From Pusillimonas noertemannii (lineage in GTDB: Bacteria; Pseudomonadota; Gammaproteobacteria; Burkholderiales; Burkholderiaceae_B): a stretch of DNA of 52,649 nucleotides. The DNA lies in assembly GCF_003096595.1 (NCBI RefSeq), contig NZ_QEKO01000011.1:1-52649 (forward strand), given 5' to 3'. Positions 7,533 to 15,751 of the stretch are shown one piece after another; position 1 is the first letter of the stretch, and every line of letters starts with the position of its first letter. The position numbers and the translations under genes are program-made. The notes beneath the pieces are model-generated. The model made no database searches, was not told the DNA's origin, and was given only the letters and a program-made list of their open reading frames with translations.

Positions 7533-8471
7533 ATGGGCGGGATCGGATTTGGCACTTATGAAGCAGCAACCGGCTTGAAGCCGGCCGTTGTATTGAACGA
7601 AAAGCTGTATGACCTGGAGCAGGCCGTCGAGGCTGGGGTGCCCGCGGTCAAGCAAGAGTGGCTGGCGCCAGAGGGAGTCAGGGCAATGATCTGCAACTGG
7701 CAAGAAGCACAGGCGTGGCTCAAGGAGGCAGAGCCTGTCATTCAGCGCAAGGTGGCAGAAGGCGCCTTGTCGCCGGTTTCCGGCTCTGCGCGGGTCGCCC
7801 CTCCGTATGTTCCCCAGCGCATCTTTTGTGCGGCTTCGAACTATGCCGAGCATGCGAATGAAATGGGCACCGAGCTGGCGGCCAAGGCCCAGAGCAAGCC
7901 TTATATGTTCCTGAAGCTTTCCAATACCGTGATCGGCGACGGAGACACCATCCAGATGCCGCCGGAAACCCAGATGCTCGACTGGGAGGTCGAACTGGCG
8001 GCCGTGATCGGCAAGCGGGGCCGCCGCATTTCGGTAGACGACGCGCTCGACCATGTCGCAGGCTATACCGTCATCAACGATATATCCGCCCGCGACTTGA
8101 ACGTGCGTTCCGACTACCCTTTCAAGCACGACTGGTTTCAAGGCAAATGCCACGACACCTTTGCGCCGATCGGGCCCTGGATCGTTCCGGCCTGGCAGAT
8201 ACCCGATCCCCAGGCGGTAAGCCTGCGGCTTGACGTCAACGGCGAACCCATGCAACAGGACACCACCGCCAATATGATCTGGACCGTCAGAGAGCAGATC
8301 GCTTATCTGTCTACCATCGTCACGCTGGAGCCGGGCGACATCGTGGCCACCGGCACCCCGACGGGCGTCGGCATGGGACGAGGCATTTATCTGAAATCAG
8401 GCGATCGGCTGATCACAAGCATAGAGGGCATCGGCAGATTGTCCAATGACGTCAAGGCCGAGGTGCTGTAG
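7533..8471 (+). CDS. Fumarylacetoacetate hydrolase-family protein
   Basis: A 312-residue FAH-superfamily enzyme. The N-terminal quarter is the small lead domain and the catalytic fold starts near residue 96 (RIFCAASNYAEHANEMG). Metal ligands by family comparison are Glu152 and Glu154 (LDWEVELA) and Asp183 (NDISARD). GDIVATGTPTGVG is the conserved C-terminal loop. The ATG at 7533 follows GACGGAGG, whereas an upstream in-frame extension would cross the terminator and promoter. Family members hydrolyse or decarboxylate acylpyruvate and 2-hydroxymuconate-like acids after aromatic ring cleavage. It is the first gene of the operon. Confidence 0.9.
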   Translation: MGGIGFGTYEAATGLKPAVVLNEKLYDLEQAVEAGVPAVKQEWLAPEGVRAMICNWQEAQAWLKEAEPVIQRKVAEGALSPVSGSARVAPPYVPQRIFCAASNYAEHANEMGTELAAKAQSKPYMFLKLSNTVIGDGDTIQMPPETQMLDWEVELAAVIGKRGRRISVDDALDHVAGYTVINDISARDLNVRSDYPFKHDWFQGKCHDTFAPIGPWIVPAWQIPDPQAVSLRLDVNGEPMQQDTTANMIWTVREQIAYLSTIVTLEPGDIVATGTPTGVGMGRGIYLKSGDRLITSIEGIGRLSNDVKAEVL

Positions 8472-8558
8472 CCGGACGATCAGGCACCACCGTTGTTGAA
8501 GTGGCCGGAGCCGAATCCGGCTCAACGCATGTAGTGACAACCATAACGGAGACAAGCA

Positions 8559-9566
8559 ATGCGCACCAACAAATCCAGACTGAACTCCATCGTGAGAGGC
8601 TTCACCCTTTGTGCTGCCCTGGCATTTTCCTGTGCTCCGGCCGCAGCACTCGAGAAGGTAACCTACAACATGGCATGGCTGCCGCAGGGCAGTTCCATCG
8701 GCGTCATCGTGGCGCAAGAGCAAGGGCTGTTCGAGAAAGAAGGCCTCGACGTCAATATAGTGCGTGGCTATGGCGGCAATCGTACAGCCAATGAATTGGA
8801 TCAGGGGCAATATGAATTCGGCTATGTGGATCCGGTCAGCCTTATATTGAACCGGGCCAATGGCGGCCACATCCGCATGGTGGGCGCCATGAATACCCGC
8901 TGGCCGGCCGGCATCTGTTTCGATAAAAAGAAACACACCATCAAGACGCTGGACGACCTGAAAGGCCTGTCCATGGGTGGCGGGTCGGCCTCGCCGGTGC
9001 AGAACGTCGTACCCGCGTGGCTCGAGCAAAACGGCAAGCCTCGAGACTTCATCCGTCTGTTGCGCATGGATCCCGCCGTCATCGACGCTTCGCTGGTCGA
9101 AGGGCGCATCGATCTGGCCGAATGCTGGCTGGCCAGCAACCGGGCCGTGATTCAAAGAAGGGCGGCGCAGGCTGGCGTCGAACTGGGCTGGATCGAATAT
9201 TCCGACTTCGGCCTCGATGCCTACGGCAGCGGCTTTGCCACAAGGGAAGAGCTCATCGAGAAGAATCCCGAGCTGATCCAGAAATTCTTGCGCGGTTCAT
9301 ATGCCGGATTCGAGTTCGCCTTGAAGAACCCGGAGCAGGCGGCGCAGATTATGGTCAAGATGTTCCCTGTGGTCGACCCCGAAGTCGCCCTGCAGCAGAT
9401 CAAGGAAATGAACACCCTTATCGTCGACCCGGGCGCAAAAGAGCAAGGCTTGGGCTATATAAGGCCCGAGCGCATGCAGTCCACAGTTCAGTTCGTGGAC
9501 AAGGCGTTCGACCTCAAGGGCAAGATCAGCGCCGACGAAGTCTATACCAACGCACTGCTGAAGTAA
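8559..9566 (+). CDS. ABC transporter substrate-binding protein, NitT/TauT (SsuA/NMT1-like) family
   Basis: A 335-residue periplasmic binding protein. A Sec signal peptide is clear (basic start, hydrophobic core 14-28, likely cleavage after APAAA at residue 30). The mature protein starts with VTYNMAWLPQGSS..., the usual opening of the SsuA/TauA/THI5-like fold, followed by LFEKEGLDV. A GGAG lies 8 nt before the ATG. With the permease at 10193 and the ATPase at 11437 it forms a complete importer. Family ligands include sulfonates, aromatic acids and pyrimidines, and the catabolic neighbours point to an organic carbon/nitrogen source. Confidence 0.88.
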   Translation: MRTNKSRLNSIVRGFTLCAALAFSCAPAAALEKVTYNMAWLPQGSSIGVIVAQEQGLFEKEGLDVNIVRGYGGNRTANELDQGQYEFGYVDPVSLILNRANGGHIRMVGAMNTRWPAGICFDKKKHTIKTLDDLKGLSMGGGSASPVQNVVPAWLEQNGKPRDFIRLLRMDPAVIDASLVEGRIDLAECWLASNRAVIQRRAAQAGVELGWIEYSDFGLDAYGSGFATREELIEKNPELIQKFLRGSYAGFEFALKNPEQAAQIMVKMFPVVDPEVALQQIKEMNTLIVDPGAKEQGLGYIRPERMQSTVQFVDKAFDLKGKISADEVYTNALLK

Positions 9567-9576
9567 CGGAGGCCTT

Positions 9577-10113
9577 ATGTCGAACCGTCCCAAGCCGCAG
9601 CGCATCGGGCACGTGGTGTTGAACGTGCGCGATCTGCGCAAATCGGTCGAGTTCTATACCAAGATGGTGGGCCTTGAGGTGTCGGACTACATCGAGGACC
9701 AAATGGCCTTCCTGCGCTGCAGCGTCGATCATCACGACCTGGCCTTGGCCCAAATACCGCCTGGCCATCCCCTGCACGAACAGACTTATCGGCCAGGCCG
9801 GCCCGGGCTCGAGCATTTCTCGTATCAGCTTGGGTCGCTCGAAGAAATCGAGGCCGCGGCGAAGTACTTGCAAGAACAGGGGGTGCCCATCGTCAGGGGC
9901 GTGGGCAAGCACGGGCCGGGGGAAAACCTGTTTCTCGTGTTCGAGGACCCCGACGGCAACTACTGCGAGTTCTACGCCGAGATGGTGCAGGTCACGCCCG
10001 AACAGCCCCATACCCCCCGTGTATGGCCCAATGATTTGCATGCTTTCGATCAGTGGGAGTTCGAGCGATTCGTCGTGCCGCCTCCGGACTGGGGCCCGGC
10101 GAAGACGGATTGA
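9577..10113 (+). CDS. VOC-family protein (glyoxalase/type I extradiol dioxygenase fold)
   Basis: A 178-residue vicinal-oxygen-chelate protein. Two beta-alpha-beta-beta-beta modules are recognisable. Likely metal ligands are His12 (RIGHVVLNVRD), the His in GLEHFSYQL and the Glu in YCEFYAEM, the His-His-Glu triad of extradiol dioxygenases and related metalloenzymes. A C-terminal tail after residue 145 is rich in Trp and Pro. It begins 10 nt after the binding-protein stop, with ACGGAGG as ribosome site. A ring-cleaving dioxygenase or an isomerase/lyase is equally possible. The co-operonic FAH enzyme favours ring cleavage. Confidence 0.8.
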   Translation: MSNRPKPQRIGHVVLNVRDLRKSVEFYTKMVGLEVSDYIEDQMAFLRCSVDHHDLALAQIPPGHPLHEQTYRPGRPGLEHFSYQLGSLEEIEAAAKYLQEQGVPIVRGVGKHGPGENLFLVFEDPDGNYCEFYAEMVQVTPEQPHTPRVWPNDLHAFDQWEFERFVVPPPDWGPAKTD

Positions 10114-10192
10114 CGGCCTCGCGGAGCCGCCCATGCGCTGCGGCTCCGCAAGAGGCCTCTTGCCACCATAACAATAATCTCAGGAGACTTTC

Positions 10193-10960
10193 ATGCAACG
10201 ATCCCCGAAGCGGCGGATTCAATGGCGCGCCTATGTCGACCCTCTAATGGTGTTCGTCGTGTTCGCCATCCTGTGGGAGCTTGCCGTCGATGTATTCGAC
10301 ATCAAGCCATATCTGCTGCCAACTTTGTCAAGCGTGCTGCAAAGCATGTGGGACAACCGGGCCAATCTGCTGCTGCAATCATGGATCACCACACAGGAAG
10401 TCTTGTTCGGCTTTGTAGGCGCAGTAGTCACCGGGGTGCTTCTCGGGGCGGTCATTCATTCGTGGTCATTCGTCAGGCGCACGATCTACCCCTTTGTCGT
10501 GGTGTTCCAGGGCATTCCCAAGATCGCGCTTGCGCCGCTCATGATCATCTGGTTCGGATACGGAGATATCTCGAAGATACTCATGGCCTTCCTGTTCGCA
10601 TTTTTTCCAGTGGTCATTGCGACCATGGGCGGCCTGGCTGCAACGCCTTCCAACCTGATCGAACACTTTCGGGCCATAAGGGCGCCGGGCTGGGTGATGT
10701 TCAGGCGTCTGTATGTGCCTTCCGCTTTGCCTTCCATCATGGACGGCTGCAAGCAGGCCATGCCGCTGGCCGTGATCGGCGCCATCGTCGGCGAGTTCGT
10801 CGGTTCTGAGCACGGCTTGGGTCACCTTATCTTGAATACAACGGCCAATGCGCGCACCGACTATCTTTTTGCCGCGCTGATCACGGTTTCAGCCTTGGCC
10901 GCTTTGCTTTATCTGGTTATCGAGCTGGTCGCCAAGCGGGTGTGGTGGCGCGGGCTTTGA
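10193..10960 (+). CDS. ABC transporter permease, NitT/TauT family
   Basis: A 255-residue inner-membrane permease with about six hydrophobic segments. The EAA-type cytoplasmic loop that docks to the ATPase is seen around residues 155-180 (LIEHFRAIRAPGWVMFRRLYVPSALP). The conserved IPKIALAPLMIIWFG precedes it. It works with the binding protein at 8559 and the ATPase at 11437, although a VOC gene lies between each pair. AGGAGA precedes the ATG. Confidence 0.92.
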   Translation: MQRSPKRRIQWRAYVDPLMVFVVFAILWELAVDVFDIKPYLLPTLSSVLQSMWDNRANLLLQSWITTQEVLFGFVGAVVTGVLLGAVIHSWSFVRRTIYPFVVVFQGIPKIALAPLMIIWFGYGDISKILMAFLFAFFPVVIATMGGLAATPSNLIEHFRAIRAPGWVMFRRLYVPSALPSIMDGCKQAMPLAVIGAIVGEFVGSEHGLGHLILNTTANARTDYLFAALITVSALAALLYLVIELVAKRVWWRGL

Positions 10961-11023
10961 TCTGATTACCGTCTTTCAAAATTCAATTTCACATTCGGTT
11001 CATTCGCTTAAGGAGGCAACATC

Positions 11024-11425
11024 ATGGCTAAGCTACGCCACATCGCACTGGCTGTTCCCGATCCCGAGAAAGCAGCGCAGTTCTATAGCAAGGTATTCGA
11101 CATGGAAATTGTCGAGCCCACTTATTCCCCCATTGCCGATGGCGTGTACCTTTCCGACGGAATCGTCTGCCTGGCGCTGCTCAAGTACAAGACCGACGAG
11201 GCGGCGGGCAAGGAAAGGGGTAAAAATTGGATAGGGACGCATCACTTCGGGTTCTGGGTCGACGATGTCGATAGCCAAAGAGAAGTCATCGAAGCCAATG
11301 GCGGCACGTTCTTTCTCGACCTTCCACACGATAAAAGCAGCCTGTACTACGAGATGAAGTTCCGCGACCCTGATGGAATCATCTTCGACATCTCGGAAGG
11401 CGGCTGGGTGGGCGCCAAGAAATAA
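11024..11425 (+). CDS. Second VOC-family protein
   Basis: A 133-residue single VOC domain. Probable metal ligands are His7 (LRHIALAV), His in THHFGFWV and Glu in FDISEGG. It is only distantly similar to the VOC protein at 9577 and lacks its tail, so it is probably not a recent duplicate. AAGGAGG lies before the ATG. Short VOC proteins include lyases, isomerases, epimerases and small dioxygenase-like enzymes, and the reaction is not evident. Its stop overlaps the ribosome site of the ATPase gene, so the two are tightly coupled. Confidence 0.8.
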   Translation: MAKLRHIALAVPDPEKAAQFYSKVFDMEIVEPTYSPIADGVYLSDGIVCLALLKYKTDEAAGKERGKNWIGTHHFGFWVDDVDSQREVIEANGGTFFLDLPHDKSSLYYEMKFRDPDGIIFDISEGGWVGAKK

Positions 11426-11436
11426 GGAATGCATCT

Positions 11437-12231
11437 GTGAAAGTCGACAATGCGGAATCCGGCGCCGAGGCTGCGATCCATGTCCACAAAGTGGGTAAGA
11501 CCTTTGACAGCCACGTGAAGATCCAGGCTTTGCAAGAGGTCAATTTCACAATACCTCAAGGCGAGTTTGTATCCATTCTTGGTCCGAGCGGATGCGGAAA
11601 AAGCACGTTGCTAAGGGTCGTTTCCGGGCTGATCGATCCCGATGAGGGCGGAGAGGTGCGCATATTCGGGCACCGCCAATCGCATCGCGATATGTCCGAC
11701 GACGTGGGCGTGGTGTTTCAAACCCACAATATGCTGCCCTGGGACACGGTCGAATCGAATATACGCCTCGCTGCCGAGGTGCGAAAACTGCCCAAGCAAG
11801 AATTGGACAAGCGCATCGATGCTTTACTGCCCGTGCTCAAGCTGGAAAAGTTTCGCGGCAGCTATCCGCATCAGCTTTCCGGGGGCATGCGACAGCGTGC
11901 CGCGCTGGGGCAGATTCTGGTCACACGGCCCAAGGTCCTGCTGCTCGACGAGCCTTTCGGCGCGTTGGATGCTCTGACTCGCGATCAATTGAACGTCGAG
12001 CTGCTGAGGCTATGGCAGGAAATGCGCCAGACCGTTCTGCTGATCACGCACAGCATCGCGGAAGCCGTGTTTCTTTCAGACCGGATATTGGTCATGTCTG
12101 AACATCCCGGACGCATCATCGAGGACATCAGGATAGATCTTCCGCGGCCCAGAGACCCGCGCACCAGCAAGGAAGCGGTGGAGTTCGGACGCTATGTTGC
12201 CCGTTTGGGGCAGATCATGGGCGTCGACTGA
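11437..12231 (+). CDS. ABC transporter ATP-binding protein, NitT/TauT family
   Basis: A 264-residue ATPase. Walker A is GPSGCGKST (residues 49-57), the signature LSGGM is at 147-151 and Walker B LLLDEP at 168-173, followed by the D-loop GALDA. The start is GTG at 11437, 11 nt after the VOC stop, with AAGGA overlapping that stop. No better ATG exists, since the ATG at 11429 stops at once. It energises uptake by the permease at 10193. Confidence 0.92.
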   Translation: MKVDNAESGAEAAIHVHKVGKTFDSHVKIQALQEVNFTIPQGEFVSILGPSGCGKSTLLRVVSGLIDPDEGGEVRIFGHRQSHRDMSDDVGVVFQTHNMLPWDTVESNIRLAAEVRKLPKQELDKRIDALLPVLKLEKFRGSYPHQLSGGMRQRAALGQILVTRPKVLLLDEPFGALDALTRDQLNVELLRLWQEMRQTVLLITHSIAEAVFLSDRILVMSEHPGRIIEDIRIDLPRPRDPRTSKEAVEFGRYVARLGQIMGVD

Positions 12232-12267
12232 AGAGCCCAGGACCCGGTTCAATTCAATGGAGAAAAG

Positions 12268-13197
12268 ATGGACATTACGAGATTTCACGGCGTCGTGCCA
12301 GCCATGGCCACGCCGTTCAAAAGCAATTATGAGCTTGACCTGGACCGAGTGGCCCAGCTGATAGAGGGCTATATCGCGGCAGGGGTGCACGGCATTTCGG
12401 TGGCGGGAAGCCAAGGCGAGTTCTTCGCCTTGAGCGCCAAGGAGCACCTGCAATTGCTGGAAAAAGCCATTGACGCCACGAATGGGCGGGTACCTGTTTA
12501 TGCGGGCACCGGGGCGGTGACCACGCGCCAGGCGATCGAGCTGACCAAGGCGGCCGAATCGATGGGGGCCGATTTGGCGCTGGTCATTACGCCCTATTTC
12601 GCGCAGCCAAGCCAGGAGGAATTGCTTGAGCACTATACCTCCGTGGCCAAGGCCACCAGGCTTCCGGTCATGCTGTACAACAACCCCCCGCGCACGAAGG
12701 TGAACGTCCTGCCCAAGACGCTGGTGCGTTGCATGCAGGGCGCTGAAAACATTGTCGGCATCAAGGATTCGGCGGGTGATCTGACCCAGTCCATCGAATT
12801 CCAGCTTCTGGCCCCCAGGGCGTCGCTGCTGTTTTCCGGCCGCGATACCATTGCGCTGGCCATGATGCGCCATGGAGCGCAGGGAACAATCTCGCCGGCG
12901 GCAAATGTGTTCCCCGAGCTCATGGTTGCGATGTACGAAGCCTGCCGGTCGGGCGACCATGAAACGGCCTTGCGCATTTCAAACATTTTTGCTCCATTGC
13001 GGGCGGCATGGGCGCTGGGGTCCTTTCCCGTGGTCATCAAAGAGGCCATGGCGCTTGCGGGCCGCAATGCCGGCCCCACTCGTCCACCCATCATGCCTTT
13101 GACAGAACAGGCACGCGCCGAGGTTGACGCGGTGGTCCGGCGGATCGCCATGCTGGCCTCGAAGGAGGGTGCGGGTGAACCAGCGCAGGCAGGTTGA
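12268..13197 (+). CDS. DapA/N-acetylneuraminate lyase-family aldolase
   Basis: A 309-residue (beta/alpha)8 class I aldolase. The Schiff-base Lys is Lys166 (VGIKDSAGD) and the catalytic Tyr is Tyr137 (LYNNPPRT). The GSQGEF motif at 48-52 is the carboxylate-binding loop (GTTGE in DHDPS). The family covers DHDPS, neuraminate lyase, 2-keto-3-deoxy acid aldolases and the NahE/PhdJ hydratase-aldolases of aromatic degradation. Because it sits in a catabolic operon with FAH and VOC proteins, a pyruvate-releasing (retro-aldol) role is more likely than lysine synthesis. That is inferred. GGAG lies upstream of the ATG. Confidence 0.88.
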   Translation: MDITRFHGVVPAMATPFKSNYELDLDRVAQLIEGYIAAGVHGISVAGSQGEFFALSAKEHLQLLEKAIDATNGRVPVYAGTGAVTTRQAIELTKAAESMGADLALVITPYFAQPSQEELLEHYTSVAKATRLPVMLYNNPPRTKVNVLPKTLVRCMQGAENIVGIKDSAGDLTQSIEFQLLAPRASLLFSGRDTIALAMMRHGAQGTISPAANVFPELMVAMYEACRSGDHETALRISNIFAPLRAAWALGSFPVVIKEAMALAGRNAGPTRPPIMPLTEQARAEVDAVVRRIAMLASKEGAGEPAQAG

Positions 13198-14056
13198 AGA
13201 GCCCCACGGCGAGGCGCTTTACAATGCCCGCGCCGCAACGCCCGATTACCTTCGGATATTCGATCGGTGGGCGCGCGATTCGGCTGCGTATCGCGCGCAG
13301 TGCAAGCGTCGCGGCAATGGCCGGTTCGATGTGCCGTATGGGCCGCGCGCCGCGGAAACACTCGATCTGTTTCTCCCTTCCGAAGCCGCCAAGGCTACGC
13401 TCATGTACGTCCATGGCGGCTACTGGAGTTCCTTGGACAAGTCTGATGCGTCGTGGATCGCCCCTGCCTTCGTCGACGCGGGCTACGCCGTTGCGGTGAT
13501 CAACTACGCGCTTTATCCCGAGGTGTCGGTTGGCGCGATCGCTGATCAAGTGAGGGCTGCGGCGGCGTGGCTATATCGGCAATGTCCCGGCTGGCAAGTC
13601 TCGGGCGGCCGCCTGTATGCCTGCGGCCATTCGGCGGGCGGACATTTGGCGACGCTGCTTCTGGCCACGGATTGGACGAAGTTCGATTCTTCGCTCGCCA
13701 CTTCGCGCCCCGTGGCGGCCGCCATCAGTGTCAGTGGTCTGTATGATCTCGTTCCCTTGCTGGATGTGCCTTCGGTGGCCGCGGTGCATGGCATGGAGCA
13801 GGGTGCGGCGATGCAAGCCAGCCCGGCCAGGCTCAGCCCGCATTCCGGTTCCCGTCTGTTGACGGCACTTGGAAACGATGAAAACCAGGGCTTTAAACAG
13901 CAGGCCGCGATCATCGCGGAACGGTGGGCCCATGTTCACGCCGGACAGGTCGATTGTCCGCGGCGCAATCACTTCACCATACTCGATGAGCTGGCCCAAC
14001 GCGATGGATCGATCTTCAACGCAGCCCTGGCTCTCTTGTCTTCGCCTCATTCATGA
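13175..14056 (+). CDS. Alpha/beta hydrolase (HSL/kynurenine formamidase-like)
   Basis: A 293-residue serine hydrolase. HGGYW (80-84) is the oxyanion-hole motif and GHSAGGH carries the nucleophile Ser153. The His of RNHFTILDE near the C-terminus completes a likely triad. The start chosen is GTG at 13175, 7 nt after GAAGGAGG, which overlaps the aldolase gene by 23 nt. The in-frame ATG at 13124 has no ribosome site and overlaps more. HGGYW plus GHSAGGH is typical of esterases and of aryl- or N-formyl amidases. It probably hydrolyses an ester or formamide in the pathway. Confidence 0.82.
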   Translation: MNQRRQVEEPHGEALYNARAATPDYLRIFDRWARDSAAYRAQCKRRGNGRFDVPYGPRAAETLDLFLPSEAAKATLMYVHGGYWSSLDKSDASWIAPAFVDAGYAVAVINYALYPEVSVGAIADQVRAAAAWLYRQCPGWQVSGGRLYACGHSAGGHLATLLLATDWTKFDSSLATSRPVAAAISVSGLYDLVPLLDVPSVAAVHGMEQGAAMQASPARLSPHSGSRLLTALGNDENQGFKQQAAIIAERWAHVHAGQVDCPRRNHFTILDELAQRDGSIFNAALALLSSPHS

Positions 14057-14652
14057 ACAACATGATTCCCGACTCAATACTGGATACCTTGTTTCGCAAG
14101 GCGCGCACCCATAATGCATGGACGGCCGAGCCTGTTTCGGAAGATGAACTGCACCGCCTGTACGAGCTGATGAAATGGGGGCCGACCTCTGCCAATTCGT
14201 CGCCGGCGCGCATTATATTCTTGTGCTCCCCTGCGGCCAAAACTCGGCTAAAGCCGTATCTGTCCAGCGGCAACGTCGAAAAGAGCATGGCTGCCCCGGT
14301 AACCGCCGTCATTGGCTACGATACCGAGTTCTATCGGCATCTTCCCAGACTGTTCGCTCACAGCCCCGCCATGCATGTCCTGTTCTCCGAACCACAGAAT
14401 AGCGCGAGGACCGAGCGGGCGGCGTTTCAGAATTCGAGCTTGCAAGGCGCCTACTTCATCCTGGCGGCCCGGTGCATAGGGCTTGATTGCGGGCCCATGT
14501 CGGGGTTCGATGCGGCGGGAGTCGATCACGAGTTCTGGGCGGGGACATCAGTGAAGACCAATTTCCTGTGTAATCTTGGCCATGGCGATCCCAGCGTCCT
14601 GTTCCCACGCTTGCCACGCCTGGATTTCGAAGAGGCCTGCCGGATAATGTGA
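14053..14652 (+). CDS. Nitroreductase-family flavoprotein, RutE-like
   Basis: A 199-residue FMN-dependent reductase similar in length and layout to the RutE/HadB-type malonic semialdehyde reductases. WGPTSANSSPAR (42-53) is the FMN-phosphate region and a conserved GHGDPSVLFPRLPR lies near the C-terminus. It overlaps the hydrolase stop by ATGA, so it is translationally coupled. RutE reduces malonic semialdehyde to 3-hydroxypropionate in uracil degradation. No other Rut enzyme is present, so the same reaction in a different pathway, or another enone/nitro reduction, is possible. It is the last gene of the operon. Confidence 0.85.
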   Translation: MNNMIPDSILDTLFRKARTHNAWTAEPVSEDELHRLYELMKWGPTSANSSPARIIFLCSPAAKTRLKPYLSSGNVEKSMAAPVTAVIGYDTEFYRHLPRLFAHSPAMHVLFSEPQNSARTERAAFQNSSLQGAYFILAARCIGLDCGPMSGFDAAGVDHEFWAGTSVKTNFLCNLGHGDPSVLFPRLPRLDFEEACRIM

Positions 14653-14692
14653 GGTGTGACGTACCGCGAGGCCGTCCTTCTCAGGGCCGAAG

Positions 14693-15682
14693 TCATCCGG
14701 CTTCGAGCGCCTCGTCCGCCTGGCCGCGCTGGCGGTATCTTTGCGCCAGCACGGCGCACACCATGAGCTGGATCTGATGAAACACCATGAGCGGGAGCAG
14801 GGCGGGGCCGACCGCGCCGGCCGAGAACAGCACCTGCGCCATGGGCACGCCGGTGGCCATGCTCTTCTTGGAGCCACAGAAGACAATGGTGATTTCATCT
14901 TGTGTATTGAAACCCAGCTGGCGAGCCGACCAGGTGGTGATGAAGAGCACCAGAGCGAGCAGGGCACAACACACGACGGTGAGTACGATCAACGATGAGG
15001 GCGGCACGGCGCGCCACAAGCCGCCGATCACGGAGGCGCTGAAGGCGGTATAGACCACCAGCAAAATCGAGCTCTGGTCCACATTGCGCAGCCAGTGCTG
15101 ATTGCGGTCTATCCATTGCCCTATCCAGGGGCGTGATAAATGCCCGGCCAGAAATGGCAAGAGCAGCTGTACGCTGATGTGTAGGATGGCGTCCAGCGTG
15201 GACGAGGTGCGCGAGCCCGAACCCAGCATCCACTGCAGCAAAAGCGGGGTAAGCACGATGCCGATAAGGCTGGAAGCCGAGGCGCTGCACACCGCCGCCG
15301 GGACGTTGCCGCGCGCAAGCGATGTAAAGGCGATGGCGGATTGAACCGTTCCCGGCAGGCAGCAAAGATATATCACTCCGACATACAGCGCCGTGCCCAG
15401 CGCGGGCTGCAGCGCCGGCTTCAGGACCAGCGCCAGAAGGGGGAACATGACGAAGGTAAAGATGAACACCAGAAGATGCAGGCGCCAGTGCATGGCGCCC
15501 GCGATGATGGCCTGGCGCGACAGCTTGGCGCCATGCAGGAAGAAGAGCAGGGCAATGGCCAGGTCGGTGACCCAGCCGAACAGGGTCGCGCCCATGCCAT
15601 GCGCCGGCACGAGCGTCGCGGCGGCCACGACGGCGATCAGCAAAAGGGTGAAGTTGTCGAAAAGCAGGCGTAGTCGGTTCAT
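14693..15682 (-). CDS. BASS-family (bile acid:Na+ symporter-like) transporter
   Basis: A 329-residue inner-membrane protein with 9-10 predicted membrane helices, matching the YfeH-like branch of the SBF/BASS family. Recognisable are the helix-breaking LCCLPGTVQSAIAFTSLARGN and FCGSKKSMATGVPMA, the crossover motifs of the fold. It faces the AraC regulator across a 69-nt gap, so the two probably form a regulator/transporter pair. The substrate is not known. An organic anion or a toxic analogue are options. Confidence 0.85.
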   Translation of the reverse strand: MNRLRLLFDNFTLLLIAVVAAATLVPAHGMGATLFGWVTDLAIALLFFLHGAKLSRQAIIAGAMHWRLHLLVFIFTFVMFPLLALVLKPALQPALGTALYVGVIYLCCLPGTVQSAIAFTSLARGNVPAAVCSASASSLIGIVLTPLLLQWMLGSGSRTSSTLDAILHISVQLLLPFLAGHLSRPWIGQWIDRNQHWLRNVDQSSILLVVYTAFSASVIGGLWRAVPPSSLIVLTVVCCALLALVLFITTWSARQLGFNTQDEITIVFCGSKKSMATGVPMAQVLFSAGAVGPALLPLMVFHQIQLMVCAVLAQRYRQRGQADEALEAG

Positions 15683-15712
15683 GGGCGCACCATACCGTAG
15701 CCTGGGATTTCC

Positions 15713-15724
15713 CGCTAACGCTAA
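15713..15724. repeat. Tandem CGCTAA repeats in a divergent promoter region
   Basis: CGCTAACGCTAA lies between the BASS gene and the AraC gene, with a further GCTAAAG at 15741. Direct half-sites of this kind are typical for AraC binding. CATAAT at about 15733 may be a -10 box for the regulator gene. Confidence 0.35.
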
Positions 15725-15751
15725 TAAACGTCATAATGTAGCTAAAGAGAC

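Noticed and set aside
12268-13197. The DapA-like gene as the lysine-biosynthesis dapA
   Set aside because: The GSQGE and LYNNPPRT variants and the catabolic operon context fit a pyruvate-type aldolase better than housekeeping DHDPS.
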